Source: Ipomoea triloba (Eukaryota > Streptophyta > Magnoliopsida > Solanales > Convolvulaceae). Taken from it: DNA of 64,000 nucleotides. This document shows positions 11,470 to 24,700 of this stretch, in pieces. The translations under genes were made by a program, and so were the position numbers. The stretch covers positions 24,460,274 to 24,524,273 of the forward strand of contig NC_044922.1 of the NCBI RefSeq assembly GCF_003576645.1. Direction: 5' to 3'. A model generated the notes under the pieces. The model worked only from the letters and a program-made list of their open reading frames with translations. It was not told the origin of the DNA and did not search any database. Position 1 is the first letter of the stretch. Each line of letters opens with the position of its first letter.

Positions 11470-14034
11470 ACTTCACTTTGTAAAAAAAAAAAAAAAATCC
11501 CTTCTCCTTGAATTATTTTGTTGCATCAAAGGCTTGAATTTGAAGATGTCAATGAATACAAAATAATACACTGTAACTAAATAAGCATTATATCATTGGA
11601 GATTGTAAATTGATGCACCAAACAACTCTCCTCCCCATAAGAAAAGTGGCAGAAACAGCATTCAATAGGGACAAAATTTTCTAGGATTGGAGATTGTAAA
11701 TTGCAGCCAGTTTCATTTATAAGAGATAGTTATATCATTGTAAAGAAATTGATCAGAAAATCACAAGATCATAAAAGTCAAGCAAATACATTAAATTCGG
11801 TCAGCAATATATATTATCCACATAGACTGTTTAATTGTTCATTGAGGTTAGCATCAATAAAACTAGAAATCATAAAGGCAACTTACATCTTTTAGAATTG
11901 GAGCAGAAAGATAGCATACATATTGATCATCTGGATTCCGTTCACAGCGTTGTGGCTTATTAGAGTCCAACTCAGAATAGCGTAAAAATGTAATTTCATT
12001 TGTTGAAGGAATCACACCATCTTTCAGGTACCTTTCCCCAAGAAGGGCATTGATAAAAGTTGATTTCCCAGAGTTGAACTCTCCCTGTAATGTAACAAGA
12101 AAGTCAACACATTCACTTTTTTTTTTCCGAAAAAAGACGGGAGGGAGGAAGATGAGATGCTGACACATTAAACTAACAAAAATACATTAGTGGTGAAGAG
12201 CATGCATTTCCATAGTTGGAATAACTCCATCTTGTTCTTCAACCTATTATTATTGCACCACTTGGGGTTTGGATAAGTTTGTTGTGTTTATTAGTCCCGA
12301 TTCCTGTTTTGCATCAGCTAAGCTCTTCTCCAACTAATATTGGATTTTATCATTCCAACACCCTACCCACCCCCAATTTATTCGAAGGAATAGAAAACAG
12401 TTGCCTATAACTATTAGCTCAACAGAAAAGCATTGAGAATCCAAAACCATTTTAAAACTGCCATTAAAAAAACCCCAAAAAAGAAAAAAGAAAAAGCAGT
12501 GGAAACAATAAACTCCAGCAATTTGAAATTTAGATATAATACCCATGCATATTCCTGGAACCAGAATTTGTTGAAGTTCAGCACACAATTACCACTATAA
12601 CCAGTAAAAATGGCTCGTCAAGCTGAGAGACAGCATCAATGAGAAGTGAGACCTCTTCCATCTGCCATTCCAGTACTTCAGATTAGTATAAACAAGGTAA
12701 CAGCTGGAAAATAATTACAATCTTTCAACTGCTAGATTTTAACAATAAAAGATCACCAGTGGAGCAGCTTGTTCTATGGCATTTATTGTTTCCCGCAAGA
12801 TAAGCTTCTCTGTTTCAATTAGCTGCTGTTCTCTTTCTAGTAACTTGGTAAAGCCAGCCGCCCCCTTCTTCCCAGGGAATCCATTGACAGAATCAAAGAC
12901 TTGACCCCCATCTTTTTCGTCAGTTTTCATCTCCAATGCACGTGCACCAAAAAACAGTTTGCTGAAATCGTCATCATTACTGATAAACTTCAATTCCTTC
13001 GTAGATATAACTAAACCACTAGCTCCTAATTCAAGGAAATATGAAGCTTCATTGAACAGCTTCCCCTCTCCAAGTGAATCAATCATGACAAAAACTGGAA
13101 CTTTCAATGTCTCAAACACAGAACTCACCACTTCCTCTGACCTGCTATCCCCAACGTTAAATATAATAAAGTCAGCTCCCTCAGAATTAGACGCTTGAAG
13201 CGCAGCCTCGGGTGTTTGAACAATTCTTGCCACCAAAGGGAGAACCACTGACTCAGATTTCGTATCCAGCATTGTATTCCTAGCCACAATGGTAGGAAGA
13301 CCTGGTTCAAAGGGAGAAACATGTTATTTACTAAACTCCATTATCTGTATTATCATTATTTAAAAAATTAAATAAAAGATAAAATCAATGCATTTGTGTA
13401 AGAAGTAAGAACTAATAATGCAGTATCGAAGGTAGATTAGATGGAAATAACCTTGATCGGAGAGCAAAACCCCACTGGCATTAACAGCGGCAGCAATATC
13501 AACACGTTCATCGATCAATAAATAGGCTCTTTCGCGGATAACAGACTTCAACAAGCAGGCGGCCTCGTACAATTTCCCGCCGCTCACCCCACCGCCACTG
13601 AGCAACACGATGCCGACCCGACCCGAGACCGCCTGATCTATCTCATCAAGGACGTTTCGATTATCGAAAACCTCTTGAGTGCTCAGCTGGAGCACGAGAT
13701 TAGGAACTTTGATCTCCGGTCGCTTAAACCCGCCGGGGAAGAGCGTTCGCGGCTGTTGCTTGGGTTGCTGCTCTTCATTATTGAACACTAAAGAGACATT
13801 AGTGCGGGCGGCGCGTACGGAGATGTTGGCGCAACGAAGACGAGGCTTGAAGTGGGGAGGCGAGTAGTGGGATGGGGATGGGGAGGCGAAGAGGCAGTGT
13901 GAAGGAGAGTGAACGGAGCAGCATTGAGAGAGTAAAGATACCATAGATAAGTTGTTGGAGGCGTGGAAACACACAGAATTCGACGGAGGCGGAAGCTGAG
14001 AGCCGCGGCTATGGTGGGGAGATGGGGAAGACAA
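7215..14034 (-). CDS. FZL: FZL, chloroplast FZO-like dynamin GTPase
   Basis: This is a membrane-remodelling GTPase of chloroplast envelope and thylakoids. Eleven coding exons join in frame: 14034-13452, 13301-12757, 12661-12593, 12084-11887, 11279-11148, 10894-10808, 10676-10257, 10128-9961, 8143-7913, 7787-7672, 7497-7215, giving 943 aa (Arabidopsis FZL is about 912). The N-terminus is Ser/Pro-rich and acid-poor, as in a transit peptide. A TenI/thiamine-phosphate-synthase-like region follows (about 100-350). The GTPase motifs are G1 GEFNSGKST (400-408), G3 DTPG (470-473) and G4 NKSD (528-531). Near the C-terminus a hydrophobic stretch at about 812-850 (GGLGVAGLSASLL) is the membrane segment, followed by a coiled coil. 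All junctions are GT-AG. Met31 is a possible alternative start. No breaks are seen, and the gene appears intact. Confidence 0.95.
8144..9960 (-). other. FZL: FZL intron 8, 1.8 kb
   Basis: This is the largest FZL intron. It holds a possible Stowaway-like insertion at about 9148-9412: the right end GGGACAAAAGGAGTA resembles the degraded CTCCCTCCGTCCC-type terminus, and TTTACTTTCC/GGAAAGTAA words face each other. Nothing else is recognised. Confidence 0.4.
11427..11466. repeat. (TA)n microsatellite in FZL intron 4
   Basis: About 40 bp of uninterrupted AT dinucleotides lie in the intron between the G1 and G3 exons of FZL. It is likely polymorphic. Confidence 0.9.
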
Positions 14035-14049
14035 ATAACCTTATCTTAT

Positions 14050-14077
14050 CTGTAATCTGTAATCTGTAATCTGTAAT
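14050..14077. repeat. Four copies of CTGTAAT upstream of FZL
   Basis: The heptamer CTGTAAT repeats four times in tandem, about 15-45 bp upstream of the first FZL ATG, in the probable 5'UTR or core promoter. Confidence 0.8.
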
Positions 14078-14226
14078 CCGCTACACAGTGGTGGACGGAC
14101 AAGTGAAATCGTGGTGCTGGTCTGCTGGACATGGGAACTCAATTCAAACTTATTGTTGAGACTTCTACTAATTGACTCTCATTCTCGACTTACTTTTACT
14201 TTTTGACTTGAAAAGAAGAATTTACT

Positions 14227-14370
14227 TCTTGAAATAAAAGATCAGGGATTGAGTCTCATCCGCGACAGTGAATAAATGTTGATATGTTTAATTGAGTTAT
14301 CATGATTCCTCCCTAAAACTTTATCCGATTTGGACGAGGCCCTTGAAGTTGGGATTCAACCTTTTAGAAG
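14227..14370 (+). mobile_element. Degraded SINE-like sequence ending GTTGGGATTCAACC
   Basis: A box-B-like GGGATTGAGTCTC lies at about 14245. The 3' part GTTGGGATTCAACCTTTT is shared with the minus-strand copy at 52449-52548. No target duplication is visible. Confidence 0.4.
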
Positions 14371-15400
14371 AAGAAGAAATGATATATTATTTTCATCGTA
14401 TAAATTTCAAAAAAATGTCAACATCAAAATTTTAAGTGGGGGAGTTTAAGTAAGAAATAGAACTTGAAAGTTCAAGTAGTATTTATTTTTCGTTATTAAG
14501 TTATAGAGTAATTATAAGATTTGTCCTTACTTATTGGTTGTGCTCACTTTTCTTATCTAAATTATAATTGACTTTGCGAATTTTGTCATTTTTTTATAAC
14601 AAAACATTAGACACGAAATTTGAAATGTCAGTTTTAATTTAAGGACGTGAAATGAGCACGACTTTGTTATAAAAATGATGTAATTTGCAACATTAGTTAT
14701 ATCTTAGGAACGATAAGTGAACGCGACTAACAAGTATAGACGAATATTACAATACTTAGGGATGAAAATTGTAATTTTTTCTTTTGATTATTTATGTGTT
14801 TTTTGTGTTTATGAGGTTGTATATAATGTCAAAATGACAGGCCAAAGTAATTATAATGTCTCTATACTATAGTGTTAATATTGTTTAATTTAGTCATTAT
14901 ACTCTAAAAAATCATATAATTATGGATAATCACTCAACCTATATTACATAACATAGGCTATTCACTACCCTTTATTACACATTCATCTTATCATTTTATT
15001 GCAAAATAAAATTAAATACCATTAAAATCGGGCATGTAAACTATTTTATTTTTAAATTTATATTAATAAAAAATAATAATAACAAATAAGTTTGTAATAT
15101 TTAAATTTATTAGTCTATAATATTTTAATAATTGACACTATTTATATTTTTATAGAAATACATATTACTTATTAGTTTATTAAACAAAATAACATTATTA
15201 AAAGTCTATTTATGTATTCCAAATGTTAAATCATTTTATTTGAATCAATTAAGCTGCACGTATTTTAAAATAAAATTTAAAATTTTTAATTGTAAAAAAG
15301 TAAAAAAAATCTAAATAAATTTAAATATTAAAATTTAATCTTCATTATTAATTTTTATCATCATAAATTTAATTCTTTTATATTAATATAATCTTTTTGT
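14371..15400. other. AT-rich intergenic DNA
   Basis: No gene or clear repeat is seen. Long AT-rich stretches dominate (about 14990-15400). Confidence 0.5.
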
Positions 15401-15470
15401 TACCAAAGACCTTGTGGTCTAGTGGCACCCGGTGTCTCAGTTTACACTCCGTTAACTCTTTGTGCTTCAG
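15401..15470 (+). mobile_element. SINE fragment, CCAAAGACCTTGTGG family
   Basis: CCAAAGACCTTGTGGTCTAG starts the copy and box A TGGTCTAGTGG is at 15415-15425. Box B and the tail are lost after the TTTACACTCC word. It is a truncated copy of the SINE seen complete at 50274-50392. Confidence 0.65.
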
Positions 15471-15839
15471 AATCATGGGGGAAATAATTTTTTCAATGAA
15501 AAATTGAAGGAGATTTCACCGAAAAAACCATTTGTGCTATAATAAAAAAAAATTGGTACTCCTGGACAAATTATGTAAGTTTTAAAAGTTGTGGATCAGC
15601 ATTGCTAGTGCCACAATACTCGTGGAACCATAAATGCGAAGATCTCAAATGGAATGTGTAGAAATAAAATATTGTCATCTTTAGGGGGAACAACATTTCA
15701 TTTAACACAATCTTGAAAATTGGTCTTAAAAACTAATTGTTGTACTTCGGTCTTGAAGACTAAAATATTGCACTTTTTTCCCCTTTTGATTGAGCTTTGA
15801 TATAACTTTCTTAATTAAAGTTTTTTTTGTAAAGAGACA

Positions 15840-16340
15840 TTTAGTGCAACACATGTGATATCGAATATTCCTCGAGTATATCTCATTGTACGTGTCGTAC
15901 ACCTGCTCGATATCCAGTCAGGTCATAAAGAGGAATCATTCCTAACCTAGACCGACCATAAGCTTGGCTTTGCCGACGACCTAAGTACATTAACCGAGAT
16001 AGCTAGAAACTGTAGTAGCACTTCGCCGCTTAAGGACCGATGCCAACCAGTTTAGGTCGGGATGACTATCCCGAGTAAGGGTACTTGAGGGTTTTAACTT
16101 AGATTTCGAGCCTTAATCCAATCATATCTCATTGTATGCGCAACACGTGTCAGTCATGCCGAGTGTCCGGCATGTGCCCCATTCCCTTCCCTATAAATAC
16201 CACATTTATGGCTAGGAGGAGGGACTTTTGGCATTTTCACCTATCACTTGTTAGCTCAGAACTCTCTGAGCTCACATCGACTACCCGAGCTCAATACTTA
16301 GATTAACCAGCTGATTAAGATGGGACCCAAATATGACTCG
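15840..16340 (+). mobile_element. Possible solo LTR of a gypsy-type element
   Basis: The sequence is moderately GC-rich compared with its surroundings. It has a TATA-like CCTATAAATACC near 16190, followed by a CTCAGAACTCTCTGAGCTC segment as in an LTR R region. No partner LTR, polypurine tract or target duplication was located, so this is a suggestion only. Confidence 0.3.
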
Positions 16341-16509
16341 ACGCGTATTATGTATAACCAGATATTTACTTTATCAACATGAATACACATATATCAAGAA
16401 GATACAAGGTAGACATAAGGGTGGTCTTTAAACATTCCTCCAAAAGTTAAATCATTTTTTGGTAGGCATGTACAAATGGTCTCCCAACCATGGATACCTT
16501 AAGGTAAAC

Positions 16510-18195
<1,686 letters not shown>

Positions 18196-18289
18196 AGTTT
18201 TCCTTTGTGTGAAAAATGTACTATTTTCCTCAACTTGGTTTTTCAATGAGATTTTTAACGATGCATGAGTATGATATAGTAATGTCAAA

Positions 18290-20335
18290 TGAGAGTTGTA
18301 AATATTAAATATAGACAATATATTCTCTCTATACATAATTAGGAATCTATATATTCACTCCATATACATAGGCTACATATTAGGTAGATTTCCTTTATTC
18401 ATTCATTTTACCGTTAACTTCTCTTGTATATATATCTCTCTTTACTTGTTTATAATCAACACACATGAATAATATATCACAATTCTTTTCTCCTTCTTGC
18501 GTACTCTTCTTCATCTCCCTCTTTGCACACAGTGCATTACATGGTATCATAAGTTTTTTTCTTTTCTTTCTGATAAATACTCATCATGTCTCAACCTTCA
18601 TCCAATACATCATCTCCCATAACTGAAACCTTTAACTCCTTCCATTGTTGTACCACCATCAAATGTCACCCATGTTGACATCGAGAACCCTTATTTCCTT
18701 CATTCCTTAGATGGCACAGGCACTACTCTTGTTGTCAACCTTTTCACAGGCATTGACAATTATTATCCTTGGTCCCTTGCAATGACAACGACCCTAAAAG
18801 GAAGAAACAAGTTTAGTTTTGTTGATGGCACTCTTCCTACACCACCTGCAACTGATCCTCAACATGCCTGTTGGCACCGAGTAAACAATATGGTAATGTC
18901 TTGGTTGCTAAATTCCATCCATCCCTCTCTAGCCTACACTGTTTTATATGCTCCTAAGTCCTAATGCTGCTACTGTCTAGGCCGATCTTAAAAAGAGTTT
19001 TTCTATTGCAAATGGTCCCCATATTTATGATCTTGAAAGGCGTATTACAACATCAGACAACAAGATTATTCTATTGCAGATTATCATAAATCTTATGTGT
19101 ATTATGGGATGAGTTGACTCTGCTTGACGCACCACCAGTATGCACATGCTCGGCGCGGACAACTTATGCTTCTCAAATGGAGCGGCGCCGTCTCTTATAA
19201 TTTCTGATGGGTTAACGTGACACATATATCCAGACACGGGCACCAACCATTAAAGCATCTTATAGTTTATTACTCCAGGATGAGGCCCAACGGACAATTT
19301 ATCAAACTGACTCTCTAGCAAATTCTGTAGCTTTGCAAACGACTGCACATGGTAAGTCTTATTTGTCCAGTAATGTTCCTTGGTCCTTTGCTATTCTACC
19401 AACCACAACTGATACATCAATAATGGGTAAATATCCACCACCTCTACAAACCACTGGCCAAACTAATGAGATGACACCAAGCTTCGCTAATGTTGCCCAC
19501 CAACCATCAATTCGATCCACCCATACTCGTTCAAGACCAAAATGTACACATTGTGGACTACTAGGCCACACCCAACAAGTATGTTATAAGCTTCACATGT
19601 ATCCACCGATGCACAAGTATTACAAAAAATGCAACACCAATTACATCCCAACATCAATTCCTACACCTCCACCACCAATTATAGGTTCCATATCTTCAGA
19701 CTCAATCCAACAATTGTTTCATCTACTTCGTGATGTAAAAGAACCAAAGGCGAATCTTGCTGGTATGTCTCTCACACTTGCTTCTATTTTTAATGCATCG
19801 ACTGAATGGGTTATTGATGCTAGCGCCATTGATCATGTATGTTCTAATTATTCTCTCTTTAATTCACCGCCTATCACTGCTTAACATATGTCAACCATAT
19901 CAGTTCTAAACGGTGATATTGTAGCCATTCATGACCTTGGCAATACTACAATATCCAATAATTTAACTTTGTTTAATGTTTTATATGTTCATACCTTTAA
20001 ATTCAATTTATTATCTGTGCACAAATTGGCCAAAGATTCCAATTGCACTGTTATTTTTTCCTAATTATTGTGTGTTTCAAGACCTTTTAACGAAGACGGG
20101 GATTGGTCGGAGTGTTGTAAATAAATAGATGTGGATATTACTAGATGAATTATATTATCCTAATATATCTTCATCCTTTATAGACTTATAATTATATTGT
20201 AACTTTGTACATCTCGTATATATTAGATTAAATGATGAATAATAAAAAATTGATGATTCTTTCTCTCTATCTCTCGCATTTTCTCTGCTTTATTATATAC
20301 TTATATATCTATTGCATTCTCAGTATGAGAACTAT
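18290..20335 (+). mobile_element. Decayed Ty1/copia element, pol deleted
   Basis: A primer-binding-like TGGTATCATAAG at 18542 follows an LTR-like AT-rich segment. A gag frame begins near 18600. The plus-strand frame at 18782-18961 covers gag core (PYFLHSLDG upstream, then YYPWSLAM). The frame at 19333-19884 has a zinc knuckle CTHCGLLGHTQQVC and a degraded protease motif with WVIDAS instead of an intact D-S/T-G triad. Soon after the pre-integrase region (about 20090) the sequence jumps to a 3' LTR-like segment (TGTTGTAAATAAATAG, 20113), so integrase, RT and RNase H are absent. Not autonomous. Confidence 0.7.
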
Positions 20336-20392
20336 ACTACATTCACGAAAGGAAACTCCTTAATTATATTTATAAAAGAAAATCAACAAAAA

Positions 20393-20689
20393 GGAAAAAT
20401 TTAATTTATGACCCTCCATAATATGCCAATTATCAATGTTATTCATGAATTATTATTGGTGTAAATGTTACCCCTCAATTTTCAAAACTATATATATTTT
20501 GCCCTCCCGTAATGTAAATGTTGCCCCTCAATTTTTAAAATAGTACATATAGTACCCATTTCATACGGTACGGGAGGGACAATATATGTAACGTTTTGAA
20601 AATTAAGGGGCAACATTTACACCACTAATAATTCAGGAGTGACATTGATAATTGACATATTATGGAGGGACATAAATTACAATTTTCCC
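20393..20689. mobile_element. Foldback MITE, 297 bp, Mutator-like
   Basis: The left arm (GGAAAAATTTAATTTATGAC then CCTCCATAATATG) is the inverted copy of the right arm (CATATTATGGAGGGACATAA then ATTTTCCC), with the match running nearly to the centre (about 20540). Flanks CAACAAAAA (20384-20392) and TAACAGAAA (20690-20698) agree at 7 of 9 positions, as an aged 9-bp target duplication. Non-coding. Confidence 0.72.
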
Positions 20690-20699
20690 TAACAGAAAT

Positions 20700-21786
20700 T
20701 TTCAATTCAAATTCTTGACTAGGTCAATTAATTAAAAGAAGGAAGAGTTAAGCACAAAAATAGGGAAATTGATTGAGAAGGAGCTATTACAACAACTTAA
20801 GAATGAGAATCAACTTCAAACAAACTTAGACTTAAACATAAAATATATTATAATCTCCCTTTCCCTCCATGAACATTGCAAATACAAATTATATATATAT
20901 ATATACACACACACTACACACCATGGTCAAGATACAAATTTTTACATTAAATCTGTGTCTCTGTTCTCTCTCTCTCTTCTTCTTCTTTCATATATCTCTC
21001 ATATAATTATTGTGAAATGAACTTTCACAGACGAGGGATTTCTTAGTTATAAAAATTAAGAATGTTATTCATTTTATTGAGTTATAAAATAAAAACTATC
21101 CATTTGTTTTTTGTATACTACCTTGTCAACTTTAATTTGAAATAGTGACCTCTATTAATCTCAATTTTAAAGAATTCATTTGCATCAGTCCTAAATAGCA
21201 ATGATTGAAATTTATAGATAAAGAAAAGTTTACCGTTTTATATTTTTTCAAATTCAAGAAACATTTTCAATTTATGATCTCAATTATATAATTATGTTTT
21301 TTAAAAGAGTTTGAAAATTGACTTCAACTTTATCCTTCAATATTAAAATATAGAGACCCGTATGAGCAACTCAGTTGATCACAATGCTGAAATTTGGAAA
21401 TAAAGATCATTGATTGAGTTTCACTAGCGAGAGTATGAGAGCAATCTTTTACCATGAATTACATCATCTCATATGCTCTGCTCCGTCTTTGGGGTTTGGG
21501 AAGAAAGAAATATTAAAATATAGATTTATTAATACACATTTTATGAGATGGGGAAATAGTCTTTAGCTAAGTTGAATCTTCAACTACCAAAAATTAAAGG
21601 AAAACCGAAAACCGGGGGCATAAGGGCGGGAGACAAAATGTAAAATGAAAATGAAAATGAAAATGAAAATACCGACACGAAGACCATGCCTTGCTTCACC
21701 AAAACTCAAAACGGACCTGTAACAAAAATTTATATCCCCAAACTACCCTCGCACTCATCTCCTCTGTCCTCCTGATCTTCTCTCCC
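20700..21786. other. Intergenic region and ARIA promoter side
   Basis: It contains a CT/TA-rich stretch (20890-21005), a SINE-like remnant at about 21365-21500 (GAGCAACTCAGTTGATC resembling a tRNA A box, GATTGAGTTTC resembling a B box) and four GAAAAT repeats at 21648-21670. The last ~150 bp should hold the ARIA 5'UTR. No TATA box is obvious. Confidence 0.4.
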
Positions 21787-24700
21787 ATGGAGAACCTGAG
21801 GCGCAGCGAGCACTGTTCAAGCTCCACTTCGAAGAAGAGCTTGAAGAGGAAGCTAGATGAGGATTTTGAAGACGATCGCTTGAGGATAGTTTCTCTCTCA
21901 CCTGAGGATGCTCATCAAGATATCGTCCGTGAGGTCCGCACTCAGGTAGAGATTCTTGGAGCGTCTTTCTCTTCAGCCGAGCCGGATCGAGCTTCCTCCA
22001 AGCGCGCCATCCATATTCTTTCCGAGTTGGCCAAGAATGGTAACTCGATTCACTTAATTTACTGTTCTTTGCGCCGGATCTTACTAACCGGTACACATGC
22101 ATAGGGATTTTTCTTCGTGTTTCTGCTTTTGGTCGCTGATATTTTAGGTTTCCGCAGAGGAAATTGTGAACGTGATTGTGGATTGTGGCGCAGTTCCGGC
22201 TCTTGTGCAGCATCTACAGCCGCCGCCTCCTACAAGGGATGGAGACGCTGGCCCAATCCCGTATGAGCACGAGATCGAGAAAGGGAGTGCTTTTACGCTT
22301 GGGATGCTTGCCATAAAAGTGCTTACTATCCCTTAGATTCTTAATTAGTTCTATTTTGCCCGAATTTATTGATACCTTTCTCTTGTACATTTGGAGAAAC
22401 TTAAAATTGTGAACTTGCAATAATCATTCTCGGAGCTTATTGAGTGCACAATGACCTTTAAGTTAAGTGAACTGCTAATAATATGTTTAAGCTTGCCGTT
22501 GATATTGTTCTTGGCATTCGGAAACTGATCACTGATGATCTCTAATCTAAGCAGATAATTCTTTTTTATTTGTGGAGAGGGTAGGGGGTGCCTTCTTCTG
22601 GTTAAGTTCATGCACAAATGCACAATCATTCATTAAACTCCCCTGCTAATTCTATGGTGATATAAAAGAAATGTCTCTGGTGCTATTGCAGTGAATTTCA
22701 ATGAGGTGCAGTTGTTAACTTCCACTAGAGGGTTTGTCCAACCAAATAACTTTCAGTTGCAATAACTTATTGCATTTTTTTCCCTCTTGTTTGTAGCTGT
22801 GCTGCCACTTGGTGTAGCACAAGAAACCATCCTTGATTATTGTATATGGGTAATCAATATTGTCTATTGGTATACAAAATTTATTGCATAAAGAATCAAC
22901 TTGACAAACTTCTCTCTAGCTGTATGATAGTTCATAGTTTAGGGCTTTCGAGTCTGCGCGTGACTTGTGTTAGGGAATTGTGATTATTACTATGTTTACA
23001 TTTGATGCAATCTTAATGTTCTTTATTACATAATTTAAGTTGATCTCTTACTTTTGCTGTGTCTAACAGCCAGAACACCAACAACTAATTGTTGATGCTG
23101 GAGCTCTGCCTCATCTTGTTAGTATTCTGAAGAGGCACAAGGATAGTCCAAACTCCCGTGCTCTCAATGGTGTCATCAGGAGAGCAGCTGATGCTATCAC
23201 CAATCTTGCTCATGAGAATAGTTGCATTAAAACTCGTGTTAGGTCTGTCACCTTGCTTGATCTGGATTATAGAACACCTACTGCGCGAGTTCTTTTTTGT
23301 GACACTTCAATTCTATATCCAGGGTTGAAGGTGGCATCCCTCCACTTGTTGAATTGCTTGTGTTTCTTGATGCAAAGGTCCAAAGAGCAGCTGCAGGGGC
23401 CTTACGGACTTTGGCCTTTAAAAATGATGAGAACAAAAATCAGGTTTTTGGACTTTTTCCAAATTACTGAAAGCCATTTGAGCTTTCCGTTGTTTTCGGT
23501 TTTATATAGGATACTTATATTGCTTGCAGATAGTGGAGTGCAATGCTCTGTCCACTCTTATTCTAATGCTTCGGTCTGAAGATACTGCAATACACTATGA
23601 AGCGGTCAGTCATTTTCTTTATTTTTAATTGCTTACCCCATATTTGTTGTCTATTTGGGTATAACGTTGTCTGTGCTTCACCTGGTATCTCTTTTGGACT
23701 AATCACATTGGTGGCATGTCAGGTTGGTGTAATTGGCAATCTTGTTCACTCATCCCCCAACATTAAGAAGGAAGTTCTTGCTGCTGGAGCTTTGCAACCT
23801 GTCATTGGGTTACTTAGGTATCATTAGGTTTACCATTTCTAGGTGTTTGTTTGTGATTTTAGCAATGGAATTGTTAACCATTTTAGACTAGATTTGATAG
23901 GCTGCAGGGGTTCTACTGCTTTTACTTTTCCTCTTATATACTGCTTATTTTCTTTCCTACACAGTTCCTCCTGTTCAGAGAGCCAAAGGGAAGCTGCATT
24001 ACTTCTTGGGCAATTCGCAGCAACAGATTCAGATTGTAAGGTTGATTAAAATAATTTTCTCATTCACTTTAGAAAGTGGAAGAGTCTTTATTCAAAGGAT
24101 TATTTCTAGTTCATTTGATTTGATGATGATAATTAATGTTTTTACTCAAAATTTTGTAGGTGCACATTGTCCAAAGAGGTGCTGTACCGCCACTAATTGA
24201 TATGCTTCACTCCCCTGATTCTCAATTGCGGGAAATGTCAGCTTTTGCACTAGGGAGGTTGGCACAGGTAACTCATGATTTATATTGCAGTTTATAGCTA
24301 CAATAGTTATGTTGGAGGCTTGTCTGAACTCTGAAGTGTGGAAGCTAGATGACTCTCATAAATAAGCAAGGTCGATACATATGCTAAAGGGATGCAGGGA
24401 TGTATTTTTGGATTGAATACACTTTAACTTTTGATATTCAATGTACTGCAATTTTCTTTTCACTTTGTATTTCAACGCTATTTGTACCTTTTTCTTGATT
24501 TGAGAATTTTCCATTGCATTTTGTCCTAAATTGTGAATTACTGGCCCCTTCATATTTTAGGATTCACACAATCAAGCTGGTATTGCCCATAGTGGTGGTA
24601 TTATGCCGTTATTGAGGCTTCTTGATTCAAAAAATGGAAATCTGCAACATAATGCTGCGTTTGCACTTTATGGGCTCGCAGATAATGAGGTAATTCCACT

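Noticed and set aside
21755..22213. 152-codon minus-strand frame opposite ARIA exons 1-2
   Set aside because: It is an antisense shadow of well-supported ARIA coding sequence.
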